Source of the DNA: Deltaproteobacteria bacterium | GTDB taxonomy: Bacteria > Desulfobacterota > Desulfuromonadia > Desulfuromonadales > Geopsychrobacteraceae | Direction: 5' to 3' | Assembly: GCA_024280335.1 (NCBI GenBank) | Contig: JAJRQI010000008.1 | Span: forward strand, 62,001 to 126,000 | DNA length: 64,000 nt | Part shown: piece by piece, positions 26,997 through 35,684 of the stretch | Position numbering within the stretch: the stretch's first letter is position 1 | Layout: every line of letters starts with the position of its first letter | Program-made: the position numbers and the translations under genes | The notes under the pieces: generated by a model | The model's database searches: none | Seen by the model: only the letters and a program-made list of their open reading frames with translations | Told to the model about the DNA's origin: nothing

Positions 26997-28214
26997 ATGG
27001 CAGCGACAGCTATATACAGCAACACTTCCCAGATGGAACCTCTGCTTCCTTCGGCCACAGATTCCAGCCTGGCTGACCTTGCCATCGAGGTCATTCGTCA
27101 ATCAGCAGCTCTGAGCACATCCCTGCACCCGCTCACAAGACAGGCGGTTATCGAACTGGTTCGCTCGATGAACAGCTATTACTCTAACCTGATTGAAGGG
27201 CACAATACCCACCCTGTCGACATTGAACGCGCCCTGGAAAAAGACTATTCCCATGACCCGGCAAAGCGGGCCATGCAGATGGAGAGTGCTGCGCACGTCG
27301 ACGTACAACGGCTTATAGAAGATAGAATGCAGGAGCAACCCGATGAGGACATTTGCGGGCAGGAATTTCTCTGTTGGGTCCATAGCGAATTTTATGCACG
27401 ACTGCCTGAAGAGTTCTGCCATGTGCAAAACCCGGAAGGAGAAACCAAACAAGTCATTCCAGGAGAGCTGCGACAGGACGAAGTCACTGTCGGCCGCCAC
27501 ATAGCCCCAGCCTATGAAGCCCTACCCACCTTCCTCTCACGCTTTCAGGCTGCCTACAGCCCAGCGAGATTGAATGCTGTAAACAAAGTGGTTGCGGCGG
27601 CAGCCTCCCACCATCGCCTTGCATGGATTCACCCGTTTCTGGATGGTAATGGCCGGGTCACCCGGCTCTTCACCCACGCCTACTTAATCAAGGCGCAGAT
27701 TGACGGGCACGGATTGTGGACTGTCTCAAGGGGATTCTCGCGAAATCGAAACGCTTACCTGGCGGCCCTGGCAGGAGCAGACGAACACAGGCAGGGCAAC
27801 ATGGACGGACGCGGCAACCTGTCGAACCGTGGTTTGATCGGCTTCTGTACCTTCTTCCTGAAAACAGCCCTGGACCAGATCGATTTCATGTCCGGGTTGC
27901 TGGATCTTGATAGGCTGCAGAAGAGGATTGCCGGATATGTAGAGCGGCAGGTCAGCTTCGGCGAGTTGACACCCGAAGCGTCCTACCTGCTTCGTGAAGT
28001 ATTACTGCGTGGCGAAGTTCCTCGCGGAGAAGCTGCCCGAATAACCGGACGTCCTGAACGGACAGCGCGCCGCATCCTCAAAAGTCTTCTGGACAAAAAA
28101 CTGCTTTTTGCCAACACTGAAAAGGGCCCGGTACGTCTTTTCTTCCCCGCTAGCGTCGCAGGGTACTACTTCCCCCGGCTCTACCCCGAGGGGGTCGAAA
28201 TCACTCCAGGATAA
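26997..28214 (+). CDS. Fic-domain protein (probable AMP transferase) with N-terminal inhibitory helix
   Basis: Cytoplasmic enzyme of 405 residues likely to transfer AMP or another nucleotide group to protein hydroxyls. The Fic motif HPFLDGNGR starts at about residue 212. Near residue 63 SNLIEG fits the (S/T)xxxE(G/N) inhibitory motif, so it is a class II Fic protein that keeps itself inactive. A C-terminal winged-helix-like region (GEVPRGEAARITGRPERTAR) is typical of large Fic proteins such as SoFic. No separate antitoxin is seen, as expected for class II. It lies in a tRNA-linked accessory patch. Target unknown. Confidence 0.9.
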   Translation: MAATAIYSNTSQMEPLLPSATDSSLADLAIEVIRQSAALSTSLHPLTRQAVIELVRSMNSYYSNLIEGHNTHPVDIERALEKDYSHDPAKRAMQMESAAHVDVQRLIEDRMQEQPDEDICGQEFLCWVHSEFYARLPEEFCHVQNPEGETKQVIPGELRQDEVTVGRHIAPAYEALPTFLSRFQAAYSPARLNAVNKVVAAAASHHRLAWIHPFLDGNGRVTRLFTHAYLIKAQIDGHGLWTVSRGFSRNRNAYLAALAGADEHRQGNMDGRGNLSNRGLIGFCTFFLKTALDQIDFMSGLLDLDRLQKRIAGYVERQVSFGELTPEASYLLREVLLRGEVPRGEAARITGRPERTARRILKSLLDKKLLFANTEKGPVRLFFPASVAGYYFPRLYPEGVEITPG

Positions 28215-28241
28215 AAAGGACAGGCCATAAATTTCAATAAC

Positions 28242-28413
28242 TTAAACCTGGATCCGTGAGTAAACGGTGGATAAAGAGTGCAAGGGCTTGGATTGAATAA
28301 GTGTTTCAAAAATTCTTAGCTTCACCCGAAGGTTAAGCGGTGATTTTTGGGGCGCTTAGGCAATTCAATGACTTGTGCTATTTGCCAGCGGGTACTCACG
28401 GATTCAGGTTAAA
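28242..28413. mobile_element. MITE-like element with 21-bp terminal inverted repeats
   Basis: The ends TTAAACCTGGATCCGTGAGTA and TACTCACGGATTCAGGTTAAA are complementary at 19 of 21 positions and enclose about 130 bp without coding capacity. The TTAA-like outer bases could reflect target duplication. It lies between the Fic gene and the DUF1460 gene. No transposase with matching ends is visible. Confidence 0.65.
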
Positions 28414-28424
28414 CATAAACCACG

Positions 28425-29219
28425 TTACTTGACACGATAGACCACCAGCCCCGGCTTACCCTGTAAATACTCCAGCAGATCCACGTCAACGACCCGTCTC
28501 ACATTGTCACGCGATGAGGCATGACGCAGCATGACGCTGTCCTTCCCTTTAACGATCAGTCCGGTATGACTGACGTCAAGACCGGCGTGAGCACTGTAAA
28601 TGCCGACATAATCGCCCGCCTGCAGAGCAGAAAGCGCTTTCCTGTCAATTTTTCTGGTGGGGATGTAGCTCATTTCGCGTCGGGTGACAGGAATCCCTGG
28701 CAACCAATGAGCCCCGTCACTCTTACGATTGAGCTGCTTGACGACAACTTGAGCTCTGCCCTGCCCGACTTTTGCAGTTACATCAGCGACCATTGCGGCA
28801 TCAGCAGCAACCCAGTCGCTGAAAAAATGTCTGCGCTTGACATAGGTCACCAGGCCATCGTGATAGCGGACCGATTTCAATTGTTCAGGAAAATCTGCTA
28901 CGTCTGATGAGCGGCGCAAGGCTTCGACCACATCGAGAAAAGTAAAGCAGTCGAACCCCGCCAGATTGATGACCAACCGTTCCCCTTTTTGCGGGTCGAC
29001 GATCAGGCTGTCTGCAACATAGGGGGTATCGATAAAGTGTCGCGAGAGTGCAACAATCCGGTCACCGGGGCCATCAATACGATGGGCGGTAGAAATGATT
29101 TGCGCGAGCTCTGCCTTGCTCCAGCGACCGAGGTTGACCAGATTGCGGTCCGCACCCAGCGCAACGCAGGACATCAGACAAAAGATGAAGATTGTCAATT
29201 TAAGTATTTTAACAGGCAT
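28425..29219 (-). CDS. DUF1460 family secreted amidase-like protein
   Basis: Exported protein of 264 residues. The ATG at 29219 gives a signal peptide (MPVKILKLTIFIFCLMSCVA). The mature part contains NLAGFDCFTFLDVVEALRRS with the catalytic Cys, and a later His in DVSHTGLIVKG, in the arrangement of the DUF1460 (N-acetylmuramoyl-L-alanine amidase-like, NlpC/P60 fold) family. It is divergent from an LD-carboxypeptidase operon, so murein peptide metabolism is a reasonable role. Upstream start alternatives would bury the signal sequence. Confidence 0.8.
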   Translation of the reverse strand: MPVKILKLTIFIFCLMSCVALGADRNLVNLGRWSKAELAQIISTAHRIDGPGDRIVALSRHFIDTPYVADSLIVDPQKGERLVINLAGFDCFTFLDVVEALRRSSDVADFPEQLKSVRYHDGLVTYVKRRHFFSDWVAADAAMVADVTAKVGQGRAQVVVKQLNRKSDGAHWLPGIPVTRREMSYIPTRKIDRKALSALQAGDYVGIYSAHAGLDVSHTGLIVKGKDSVMLRHASSRDNVRRVVDVDLLEYLQGKPGLVVYRVK

Positions 29220-29367
29220 TATCAGAATCCATTGTGAAGTTATAAAAGGGAGCGACTCATTTGGCAAGAGCTATACGGTGAAGCCATAGGTTCAATCCGG
29301 TTGTATTCGGACCTGATTGGAGATAAATTGGAGCAAATCAAACACTCGATATCGTGGAGATTTCCCC

Positions 29368-30234
29368 TTGAACAACGTCTTTATTGTGACACCCAGCTAT
29401 CTGATCAAGAAGAAGCGGGATTTTACCGCCGGCATCAAGCAGCTCAAAATGCTGGGTTTTAACGTCATCAATCCAGAATTTTCGAAGACGCTCCCCTCAC
29501 CCCAAGAGAAGGCCATGCAGATCCACGGGGCGCTGGCAGATCCCGGTGTCGATATGCTGCTGGCCTTGCGCGGAGGGTACAGTGCGATGAAATCACTCCC
29601 GTTCATCGATTTCGAACTGATCAAAAAACACCCCAGAATCATCGCCGGTTTCAGCGACATGAGCGCCTTGCTCAATCCGATCTCCGAACGCACCGGGCTG
29701 ACCACCCTGCACGCTCCCATGGTCATCAACCTGGGTACGCCGACGGCCTTCACGCTGAAGTCGCTGATCAATGCCGTCAAAGGCTACCCGGAGAAAAATC
29801 TGCTCAAAGGCGCCCGCTGCAAGGTCTATCGTTCCGGTTCTGCCACAGGAATCCTGAAAGGGGGCAATCTCATCACCCTGACCGCTTTGATCGCTACGGA
29901 CTGGGAGATCGATACGGCCGATTCGATCCTTTTTCTTGAAGATGTCGATGAAAAGCTGCACCAGGTGGATCGCTACCTGACCCAGTGGATTCTTGCCGGT
30001 AAATTCAAAGGGATCAAAGCACTGATTCTCGGTGATTTTCGCGGGATTAGAAGCCGACAGGTCTATGACATCCTGGCCTCACAACTGGAGTTGGACGTCC
30101 CGGTGCTGCATTGCCCCAACATCGGCCATGTCGCCGACAAGATCACCTTGCCGATCGGTGCCGAGGTGGAGCTGAATACGGAGCACAAGCAGCTTCTGAT
30201 CAGAAACATGTCTTTCCCCGGAGGCCGCCCGTGA
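29368..30234 (+). CDS. S66 family LD-carboxypeptidase (murein tetrapeptide carboxypeptidase)
   Basis: Serine peptidase that removes the terminal D-alanine from murein tetrapeptides. Visible are the family segments RGGYSAMKSLPFIDF and IIAGFSDMSALL with the nucleophile Ser, GILKGGNLITLTALIATDW, FLEDVDEKLHQVDRYL with the catalytic Glu, and the His region in PNIGHVADKITLPIG. I favour the TTG at 29368 (preceded by GGAG), which places the VTPSY segment where the family normally begins; a TTG at 29317 is the alternative. No signal peptide, so cytoplasmic. Its stop overlaps the spmA start. Confidence 0.88.
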   Translation: MNNVFIVTPSYLIKKKRDFTAGIKQLKMLGFNVINPEFSKTLPSPQEKAMQIHGALADPGVDMLLALRGGYSAMKSLPFIDFELIKKHPRIIAGFSDMSALLNPISERTGLTTLHAPMVINLGTPTAFTLKSLINAVKGYPEKNLLKGARCKVYRSGSATGILKGGNLITLTALIATDWEIDTADSILFLEDVDEKLHQVDRYLTQWILAGKFKGIKALILGDFRGIRSRQVYDILASQLELDVPVLHCPNIGHVADKITLPIGAEVELNTEHKQLLIRNMSFPGGRP

Positions 30235-30806
30235 ATCTCCTCTGGCTGATCATGATTTGCGTCAGTATCGTTTTCGCAATATTTACCGGCAATCTGGAAG
30301 CGTTTACCAAATCCATTTTCGAAGGCGCAAAATCGGCGGTGGAGGTCTCGCTTTATCTGCTCGGCATCGTCTCGGTCTGGATGGGGATCACCAAAATCCT
30401 GGAAGACTCCGGCCTGATCTACCGGATCGCACATCTCTTCAAGCCGCTCATCTGCCGGTTGTTCAAAAACATCCCCGATGATCATCCTCCGATTACGGCC
30501 ATCACCCTGAATGTCCTGGCCAACCTGTTCGGGCTCGGCAACGCGGCCACACCGCTGGGGATCAAGGCCATGCAGGATCTCGATGCCCTCAATGAGGATA
30601 AAGGCACCATCACCCCCGAGATGATGACTTTTATCGTGATTAACACCGCCAGCATCCAGCTGATCCCATTTTCCGTGATCGGCATCCTGGCCAACTACGG
30701 CCACCGCAATCCTGCCGCAGTCGTGTTTCCCGTGCTGATCGCCACCGGCATTTCCACCTTGACGGCGCTGCTGGTCCTGGCTGCGTTCAGGAAGATTTTC
30801 CGATGA
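30231..30806 (+). CDS. spmA: Spore maturation protein A-like membrane protein (nucleoside-recognition family)
   Basis: Integral membrane protein of 191 residues with a Gate/nucleoside-recognition fold. The start is the GTG at 30231, preceded by GGAGG and overlapping the stop of the carboxypeptidase gene. The motif FGLGNAATPLGIKAMQDLD and NTASIQLIPFSVI are diagnostic for SpmA. In Bacillus SpmA/SpmB affect spore core dehydration; in non-sporulating Gram-negatives the pair is widespread with unknown role. Coupled to spmB by ATGA. Confidence 0.88.
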   Translation: MNLLWLIMICVSIVFAIFTGNLEAFTKSIFEGAKSAVEVSLYLLGIVSVWMGITKILEDSGLIYRIAHLFKPLICRLFKNIPDDHPPITAITLNVLANLFGLGNAATPLGIKAMQDLDALNEDKGTITPEMMTFIVINTASIQLIPFSVIGILANYGHRNPAAVVFPVLIATGISTLTALLVLAAFRKIFR

Positions 30807-31333
30807 TCGAATCTTTTGAATATATCTCGCTGCTCATTATCCCACTGTTCATTCTGTTTACGGTTCTGTACGGAACCTTCAAGAAGATCAGGGTGTACGA
30901 CTCTTTTATCGCCGGGGCCAAAGAAGGGCCGGCGATTATTCTCAAAATCTTCCCCTACCTGCTAACCATCTTCGTGGCCATCAAGGGCTTCCAGGCCTCG
31001 GGTGCTTTCGACACGATCAGGGATGCCTTTTACCGCCTGTTCGGTTTTCTGGATATCCCGATCGAAGCCGTCTCCATGGGCATCATCAAGCCGCTCTCCG
31101 GAAGCGCCTCGACCGCATTTTTTGTCGACATCGTCAAGACCACCGGCGTCGACTCCATGGCCACCCAGATGTCGGCCGTGATCATGGGTAGCGCAGAAAC
31201 CACTTTTTACGTGCTGGCCGTTTACCTTGGCGCCGTCGGTATCAGAAAAACCCGCTACCTGGTGCCGGTCTGCCTGATTGCAGATTTTATCGGCATCGTC
31301 GTGGCCGTGGCCGTTACCAGGTGTTTTTTTTAG
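30803..31333 (+). CDS. spmB: Spore maturation protein B-like membrane protein
   Basis: Membrane partner of SpmA (176 residues, about five helices). Family signatures include YDSFIAGAKEG, KPLSGSASTAFFVDI and MGSAETTFYVLAVYLGAVGI. It overlaps spmA by four bases, and its stop abuts the start of the glutamine amidotransferase gene, so the four genes form one operon with the LD-carboxypeptidase. The operon suggests a cell-envelope function. Confidence 0.88.
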   Translation: MIESFEYISLLIIPLFILFTVLYGTFKKIRVYDSFIAGAKEGPAIILKIFPYLLTIFVAIKGFQASGAFDTIRDAFYRLFGFLDIPIEAVSMGIIKPLSGSASTAFFVDIVKTTGVDSMATQMSAVIMGSAETTFYVLAVYLGAVGIRKTRYLVPVCLIADFIGIVVAVAVTRCFF

Positions 31334-32047
31334 ATGTGCAGAGTTCTGGGTATCACCAACTTTGACTATGCCAGGCATCAGGAGATCGTTGCACGGTTCT
31401 GCGAGCTCGCTCGCAGCGGCGTGGTTATGGCCGAAGACCCTCCCGGACATGAGGATGGCTGGGGCTTAGCCTTTTACCAGCAGGGGGAACTGGTCGTGCA
31501 TAAAAGCGGCGTCAATCTGCTTGAAGAGACAGATAAACTCTTCGGGATCTTAAACGCGGCGCAGGCCTCGCCGGGGATGATCCTGCATCTGCGCAAATCA
31601 GCCTGGACAAACACCTCCAACATCCGGCACGCCCACCCTTTCCACCGGGGCAACAATGTATTTTTTCATAACGGCGTGGTTTACGACTACCAGGGGCTGA
31701 CTTCCGACATCAACCAGCCGGGACTCGGCGCCGATGCCCGTGATACGGAGGTATTCTTTTATCATGTCATGAGTGGCAAGGCGGGGGATCTGGGCCGGGC
31801 TTTTCTCGATACGGTTGCGGTTATCAGGCAGAAACACAAATTTTCAGCACTGAATTGTCTCTTCAGTGATGGCGATAAATTGTTCGCTTATCGTGATTAC
31901 GCCAAGGAACCGGACTACTATTCTCTCTACAAAGCCTGTGCGGAAAACTCCTGCTTTATTTCATCCGAGCCCCTCGATAAAAACATGCGCTGGGAGATGA
32001 TGGCGAAGGAAGAATTTTTAGCGATTGACCTGCAAGAGACGGCCTGA
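31334..32047 (+). CDS. Class II glutamine amidotransferase domain protein
   Basis: N-terminal-nucleophile amidotransferase of 237 residues. Cys2 (start MCRVLGI) would be exposed after Met removal; GHEDGWGLAFY, LRKSAWTNTSNIRHAHPF and FFHNGVVYDY match the glutaminase fold of YafJ/GAT-II proteins. No synthase domain is fused, so the ammonia acceptor is unknown. It follows spmB directly (TAGATG), and a link to murein precursor or peptide amidation is possible but unproved. Confidence 0.85.
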   Translation: MCRVLGITNFDYARHQEIVARFCELARSGVVMAEDPPGHEDGWGLAFYQQGELVVHKSGVNLLEETDKLFGILNAAQASPGMILHLRKSAWTNTSNIRHAHPFHRGNNVFFHNGVVYDYQGLTSDINQPGLGADARDTEVFFYHVMSGKAGDLGRAFLDTVAVIRQKHKFSALNCLFSDGDKLFAYRDYAKEPDYYSLYKACAENSCFISSEPLDKNMRWEMMAKEEFLAIDLQETA

Positions 32048-32081
32048 TTATGCATAAGTTTAGAATTGTAACTTCAGCTAG

Positions 32082-32188
32082 ATGGCCTCGGGGTGCCCAC
32101 AAAGAAGGGTGTCTGACGCCCGGATGGCGTCAGTCAAGCCCCAGGGATGGGTTCATGCGGCCCTTCTTTGTGGGCAGCGCGAGGCCAT
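32082..32188. repeat. Structured palindromic element (107 bp)
   Basis: Outer arms ATGGCCTCG/CGAGGCCAT and TGCCCACAAAGAAGGG with its complement form a long stem. Inside it lies a second perfect hairpin, CTGACGCC-CGGAT-GGCGTCAG (32113-32133), and a segment GCCCCAGGGATGGGTT. It sits between the convergent amidotransferase and moeA genes. It looks like a REP-type or mobile palindromic unit that folds into a branched structure; it could also serve as transcript 3' end. Confidence 0.75.
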
Positions 32189-32228
32189 TGCCGAGGTGCT
32201 GAATATCTACGGGGTTTTTTATTCTGGA

Positions 32229-33443
32229 TCACAGAAAACTATCATGCGCCCGAAGCAGATGTACATTAACCTCTTCGCCTGCCTCGATCCTGCCCCGATC
32301 TGCGGGAAGGACCGCAAGCCCGTTGGCCCGCAACATCGTCCTTAGAATCCCGGTATTCTGGTCACCGGAACTTGTCGCGACCAGACGACCACCATCTTCA
32401 GCCACCAATACCCGTAAAAACTGGACCCGGCCCGGCTTCTTGTTCACTGCTTTGCTCAGCGTGGCTTTTGCAAACGGCTTGAGAACCTTCTGATAACCCT
32501 GCATTTTAAGTAGTGCCGGACGGACGAATTCCTCAAAGGTCACCAGGGTCGAAACTGGATTCCCCGGCAGGGAGAAGACCGGTGTGCCCGCTTTCAAACC
32601 GAAAGCGGTCGGGCGGCCGGGTTTGATGTCAACCTTCCAGAACAGCTGCTCAACCCCCGCTTCCTGCAACATTTCACAGACCAGATCACGATCGCCCATC
32701 GACACTCCGGCGGAGGTGAGCAAAACGTCAGCCTGCAACCCTTCCATCAACTTCCCCTGTAGACTCTCACGGTTATCCCGGGCAATGCCGAGCATCAGCG
32801 GCTCGCCGCCGGCCTCTTTGACCGCGGCAGCCAACGAATAAGCGTTGCTGTTGACAATCTGTCCCGGCCCGATCGCCTCACCCGGCTCGACCAGTTCGTC
32901 ACCGGTGGACAGGATGGCAACCTTCGGCCGCTGAAAAACCCGAACGGTGGTAAAACCGAACGAGGCCAGCAAGCTGATTTCTGCCGGGCGGAGAACGCTG
33001 CCGACGGTCATCACCAGCTCACCCTGGCGGATATCCTCGCCGCGAAAACGGATATGATCACCAACCTGCGGCGTCCCTTTAAGAACAACCGTCTTGCCGT
33101 CCTCTTCGGTCTCTTCGATCGGCACCACGACCTGACAACCTGCCGGGGTCGGTGCGCCGGTCATGATTTTCACTGCGCATCCGGGAGTCACCTGGATATT
33201 CTCGGCGCTGCCGCCGGCCGGGATATAGCCGCTGATGGTCAGTTGGGCGGCAGCGCGACAATCTTCCTCCCGCAGCGCAAAACCGTCCATTGCCGAATTA
33301 TCCCAACGCGGCATCTCGTAGGGTGCGTGGATCTGCTCGGCCAACACCCGGCCACCGGCATCAAGCAAAGTGACCGATTCAGCCGGCAGCGGGGCAACAT
33401 TATCTAGAATCAGAGTCCTTGCACCCTCAAAGGTTTCAGCCAT
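32229..33443 (-). CDS. moeA: Molybdopterin molybdenum/tungsten transferase, MoeA
   Basis: Inserts Mo or W into adenylylated molybdopterin at the end of cofactor synthesis. The 404 residues match the family. Motifs include MPRWDNSAMDGFAL near the start, KIMTGAPTPAG, STGDELVEPG, VLLTSAGVSMGDRDLV and FSLPGNPVST. The start ATG at 33443 is preceded by GGAG and overlaps tupC by 34 bp. As the last gene of a porin-tupABC operon controlled by Moco/Tuco riboswitches, it is probably dedicated to tungsten cofactor (inference). Confidence 0.93.
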   Translation of the reverse strand: MAETFEGARTLILDNVAPLPAESVTLLDAGGRVLAEQIHAPYEMPRWDNSAMDGFALREEDCRAAAQLTISGYIPAGGSAENIQVTPGCAVKIMTGAPTPAGCQVVVPIEETEEDGKTVVLKGTPQVGDHIRFRGEDIRQGELVMTVGSVLRPAEISLLASFGFTTVRVFQRPKVAILSTGDELVEPGEAIGPGQIVNSNAYSLAAAVKEAGGEPLMLGIARDNRESLQGKLMEGLQADVLLTSAGVSMGDRDLVCEMLQEAGVEQLFWKVDIKPGRPTAFGLKAGTPVFSLPGNPVSTLVTFEEFVRPALLKMQGYQKVLKPFAKATLSKAVNKKPGRVQFLRVLVAEDGGRLVATSSGDQNTGILRTMLRANGLAVLPADRGRIEAGEEVNVHLLRAHDSFL

Positions 33444-34135
33444 TGTTTTTTCTCCGTTGGTTTGCAGTTTCTGTGCTTCGTCAGCCGTTGCAGGTTGTCG
33501 AGCAGACGTCCATTCTCTATCCGAATCAGCTGTGCACCCAACCGCGCCGGCTGGGTCAAATCATGAGTGGAAAGGACCACCGTAACGCCATAGTCGGGCA
33601 GCCTGCTGAGCAGCGCCTCAAATGCCTGCAGGCTCTTGCTGTCGATATTGGCGGTCGGTTCATCCAACAGCAGCACTTGCGGCTGCAGCACCAGAGCGCG
33701 GGCCAGTGCGACCCGCTGCACCTCGCCACCGGAGAGGTGCTTCGCTTTGCGCTGTTCTAAACCGGCAAGACCAACCATTTCCAGGGTTGAGGTGATGCGC
33801 TGCTGCTGTTCTTTGCCGCGAATACCGCGCAGCTTGAGCCCGAAAGCAAGGTTGTCCGAAACACTCCCATTCAGTAAATAGGGGGACTGTTCGACCAGGG
33901 TAACCTGCTGCCGTAACTGGACCAGATCTCCGCCCATTGCTGCCGCAATGCTGACGGTCCCTTGATCGGGCGTAATCAGCAGCGCCAATGTTTTGAGCAG
34001 GGTACTTTTACCGGCGCCATTTGCTCCGGTCAGTGCATAGATCTGCTGCGGATACAGGTTAAGATCCTCGATCGACAAACTGAAATTCTCACCCCGATGG
34101 AGAGACAGTTTTTTTACCCGGATAATCGGTTCCAT
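33410..34135 (-). CDS. tupC: Tungstate ABC transporter ATPase, TupC
   Basis: ATPase of 241 residues with Walker A GANGAGKST (about 37-45), signature LSGGEVQRV and Walker B LLLDEPTANID. It follows tupB by four bases and overlaps moeA. It lacks the C-terminal regulatory Mop domain of ModC, as expected for TupC. Specificity comes from the neighbouring TupA. Confidence 0.9.
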   Translation of the reverse strand: MEPIIRVKKLSLHRGENFSLSIEDLNLYPQQIYALTGANGAGKSTLLKTLALLITPDQGTVSIAAAMGGDLVQLRQQVTLVEQSPYLLNGSVSDNLAFGLKLRGIRGKEQQQRITSTLEMVGLAGLEQRKAKHLSGGEVQRVALARALVLQPQVLLLDEPTANIDSKSLQAFEALLSRLPDYGVTVVLSTHDLTQPARLGAQLIRIENGRLLDNLQRLTKHRNCKPTEKKQWLKPLRVQGL

Positions 34136-34139
34136 CGAT

Positions 34140-34826
34140 TCACCTCTGTTGCAACAGGTTCAAAAACAGATTAACGAACAGGGCGACACTTAACAGTACA
34201 ATCCCCAGCGCCAGCCCGAAAGCAAATTCCCCCTTGCTGGTCTCCAGAGCAATCGCCGTGGTCATGGTGCGGGTTGAACCGCGGATATTGCCGCCGAGCA
34301 TCATCGCCACGCCGACTTCGCCGATCACCCGACCGAATCCGGCAATGACTGCCGCCATCACCCCGAAACGGATCTCTTTGACCAGTTGGACTCCGGCCTG
34401 AAAGCGGGTTGCCCCCAGGGTCATCGCCGTATCGATAATCCGCTCATCGGCACCCTTGACCGCTGCCAGCACATAATTGGCGACAATCGGCGTCGCCAGC
34501 ACCATCTGCCCGGCGACCATCGCCAGCGGTGTAAACAGCAGGCCGAGGCTGCCGAGCGGCCCCTGCCTGCTGAAGATACCGAACAATACCAGGCCGACAA
34601 CCACGGTCGGCAGCGCCATCAGGGTGTTGAGCAGAGTCACCAGCAAGCGCCGACCGCGAAACCGGGACAAACCGAGCAGCACACCGGCCGGGATACCGAT
34701 AACCGCCGAGAGGATAATGGCACCGCTGGAGGTGTAGAGTGACGTCCAGACGGCGCTCTGCACCTCCCGATCAAAAGCGAAAACCAGCTCAAGCGCATGG
34801 AGGAATGATTCGCTCAGGTAGCCCAA
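34140..34826 (-). CDS. tupB: Tungstate ABC transporter permease, TupB
   Basis: Inner-membrane permease of 228 residues with about five or six helices. The EAA-like loop appears in TAMTLGATRFQAGVQLVKEIRFGVMAAVIAGFGRVIGEVG, a pattern typical of TupB/WtpB-type permeases. Located between tupA and tupC with gaps of 9 and 4 bp. Confidence 0.9.
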   Translation of the reverse strand: MGYLSESFLHALELVFAFDREVQSAVWTSLYTSSGAIILSAVIGIPAGVLLGLSRFRGRRLLVTLLNTLMALPTVVVGLVLFGIFSRQGPLGSLGLLFTPLAMVAGQMVLATPIVANYVLAAVKGADERIIDTAMTLGATRFQAGVQLVKEIRFGVMAAVIAGFGRVIGEVGVAMMLGGNIRGSTRTMTTAIALETSKGEFAFGLALGIVLLSVALFVNLFLNLLQQR

Positions 34827-34835
34827 GATATCCCC

Positions 34836-35627
34836 TTATTTTACGTAAAAAAGTTGCTCACCGCCTCTGCGGTAGCCGGTAATCAGCGTCTGTGCCTGTT
34901 TCGAGGTCAGATAATCGAGAAACTTCTTCGCCAGCGCAACCTTGACATGCGGGTGCTTCTGCGGATTGACTATAATGACACCGTAAGGGTTGAACAACCG
35001 CTGATCGCCTTCGCCGACAATCTGCAGGTCGGTTTTACTCTTGAATGCCAGATAAGTACCGCGATCGCTCAAGGTGTAACCGCGCCGTTCACCGGCCATG
35101 ACAATCACTTCACCCATGCCGCGCCCGGCTTCCAGATACCAATCACCGTCAGGAGTGACCCCGGCGGCCTTCCAGAGCTGCTTCTCGCGGCTGTGAGTAC
35201 CGGAGTCATCACCGCGTGAAACGAAGGTCGCTTCGGTCGCAGCGATCTTGCCCATGGCGGCAGCGACATCGCTCAGGCCGTTAATCCCGGCCGGATCGCC
35301 GGCCGGTCCGAGCAGGACAAAATCGTTGTACATCACGTCACGCCGGTCGACACCGTATCCCTGGGCAACAAACTTGTCTTCTTTGCTGCGGGCATGGACC
35401 ATGACAACATCGACATCACCGGTTTCACCCAGCTTGATCGCCTTACCGGTCCCGACGGCGATCACATCAACCTGACAGTTGTTGGCCTGCTCAAAGGGCG
35501 GCAACAATTCAGCAAGCAGACCGGAATTTTCCGTCGACGTGGTGGTTGCCAGCCGCAGGTGTTCGGCGGCAAAGGCTGGTGAAGCAAACAGAAACAATAA
35601 CAGTACGAGAATATAACCTCGGAACAT
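34836..35627 (-). CDS. tupA: Tungstate-binding periplasmic protein, TupA
   Basis: Substrate-binding protein of 263 residues with signal peptide (MFRGYILVLLLFLFASPAFA). The diagnostic TTTSTENSG motif at the mature N-terminus is the TTTS oxyanion-binding signature that distinguishes TupA from ModA and WtpA. The segments VDVVMVHARSKEDKFV and FVSRGDDSGTHSREKQLW also match TupA. TupA proteins bind tungstate far more tightly than molybdate (family knowledge). This supports tungsten use by the nearby AOR. Confidence 0.94.
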   Translation of the reverse strand: MFRGYILVLLLFLFASPAFAAEHLRLATTTSTENSGLLAELLPPFEQANNCQVDVIAVGTGKAIKLGETGDVDVVMVHARSKEDKFVAQGYGVDRRDVMYNDFVLLGPAGDPAGINGLSDVAAAMGKIAATEATFVSRGDDSGTHSREKQLWKAAGVTPDGDWYLEAGRGMGEVIVMAGERRGYTLSDRGTYLAFKSKTDLQIVGEGDQRLFNPYGVIIVNPQKHPHVKVALAKKFLDYLTSKQAQTLITGYRRGGEQLFYVK

Positions 35628-35684
35628 AACTATACTTCTCCCGGTAATGGGGCTCGGCAGCGGTGCGCTGAACCCCGCTCAGAT

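Noticed and set aside
28262-28392. Small gene inside the MITE-like element
   Set aside because: No frame longer than about 30 codons with a ribosome-binding site.
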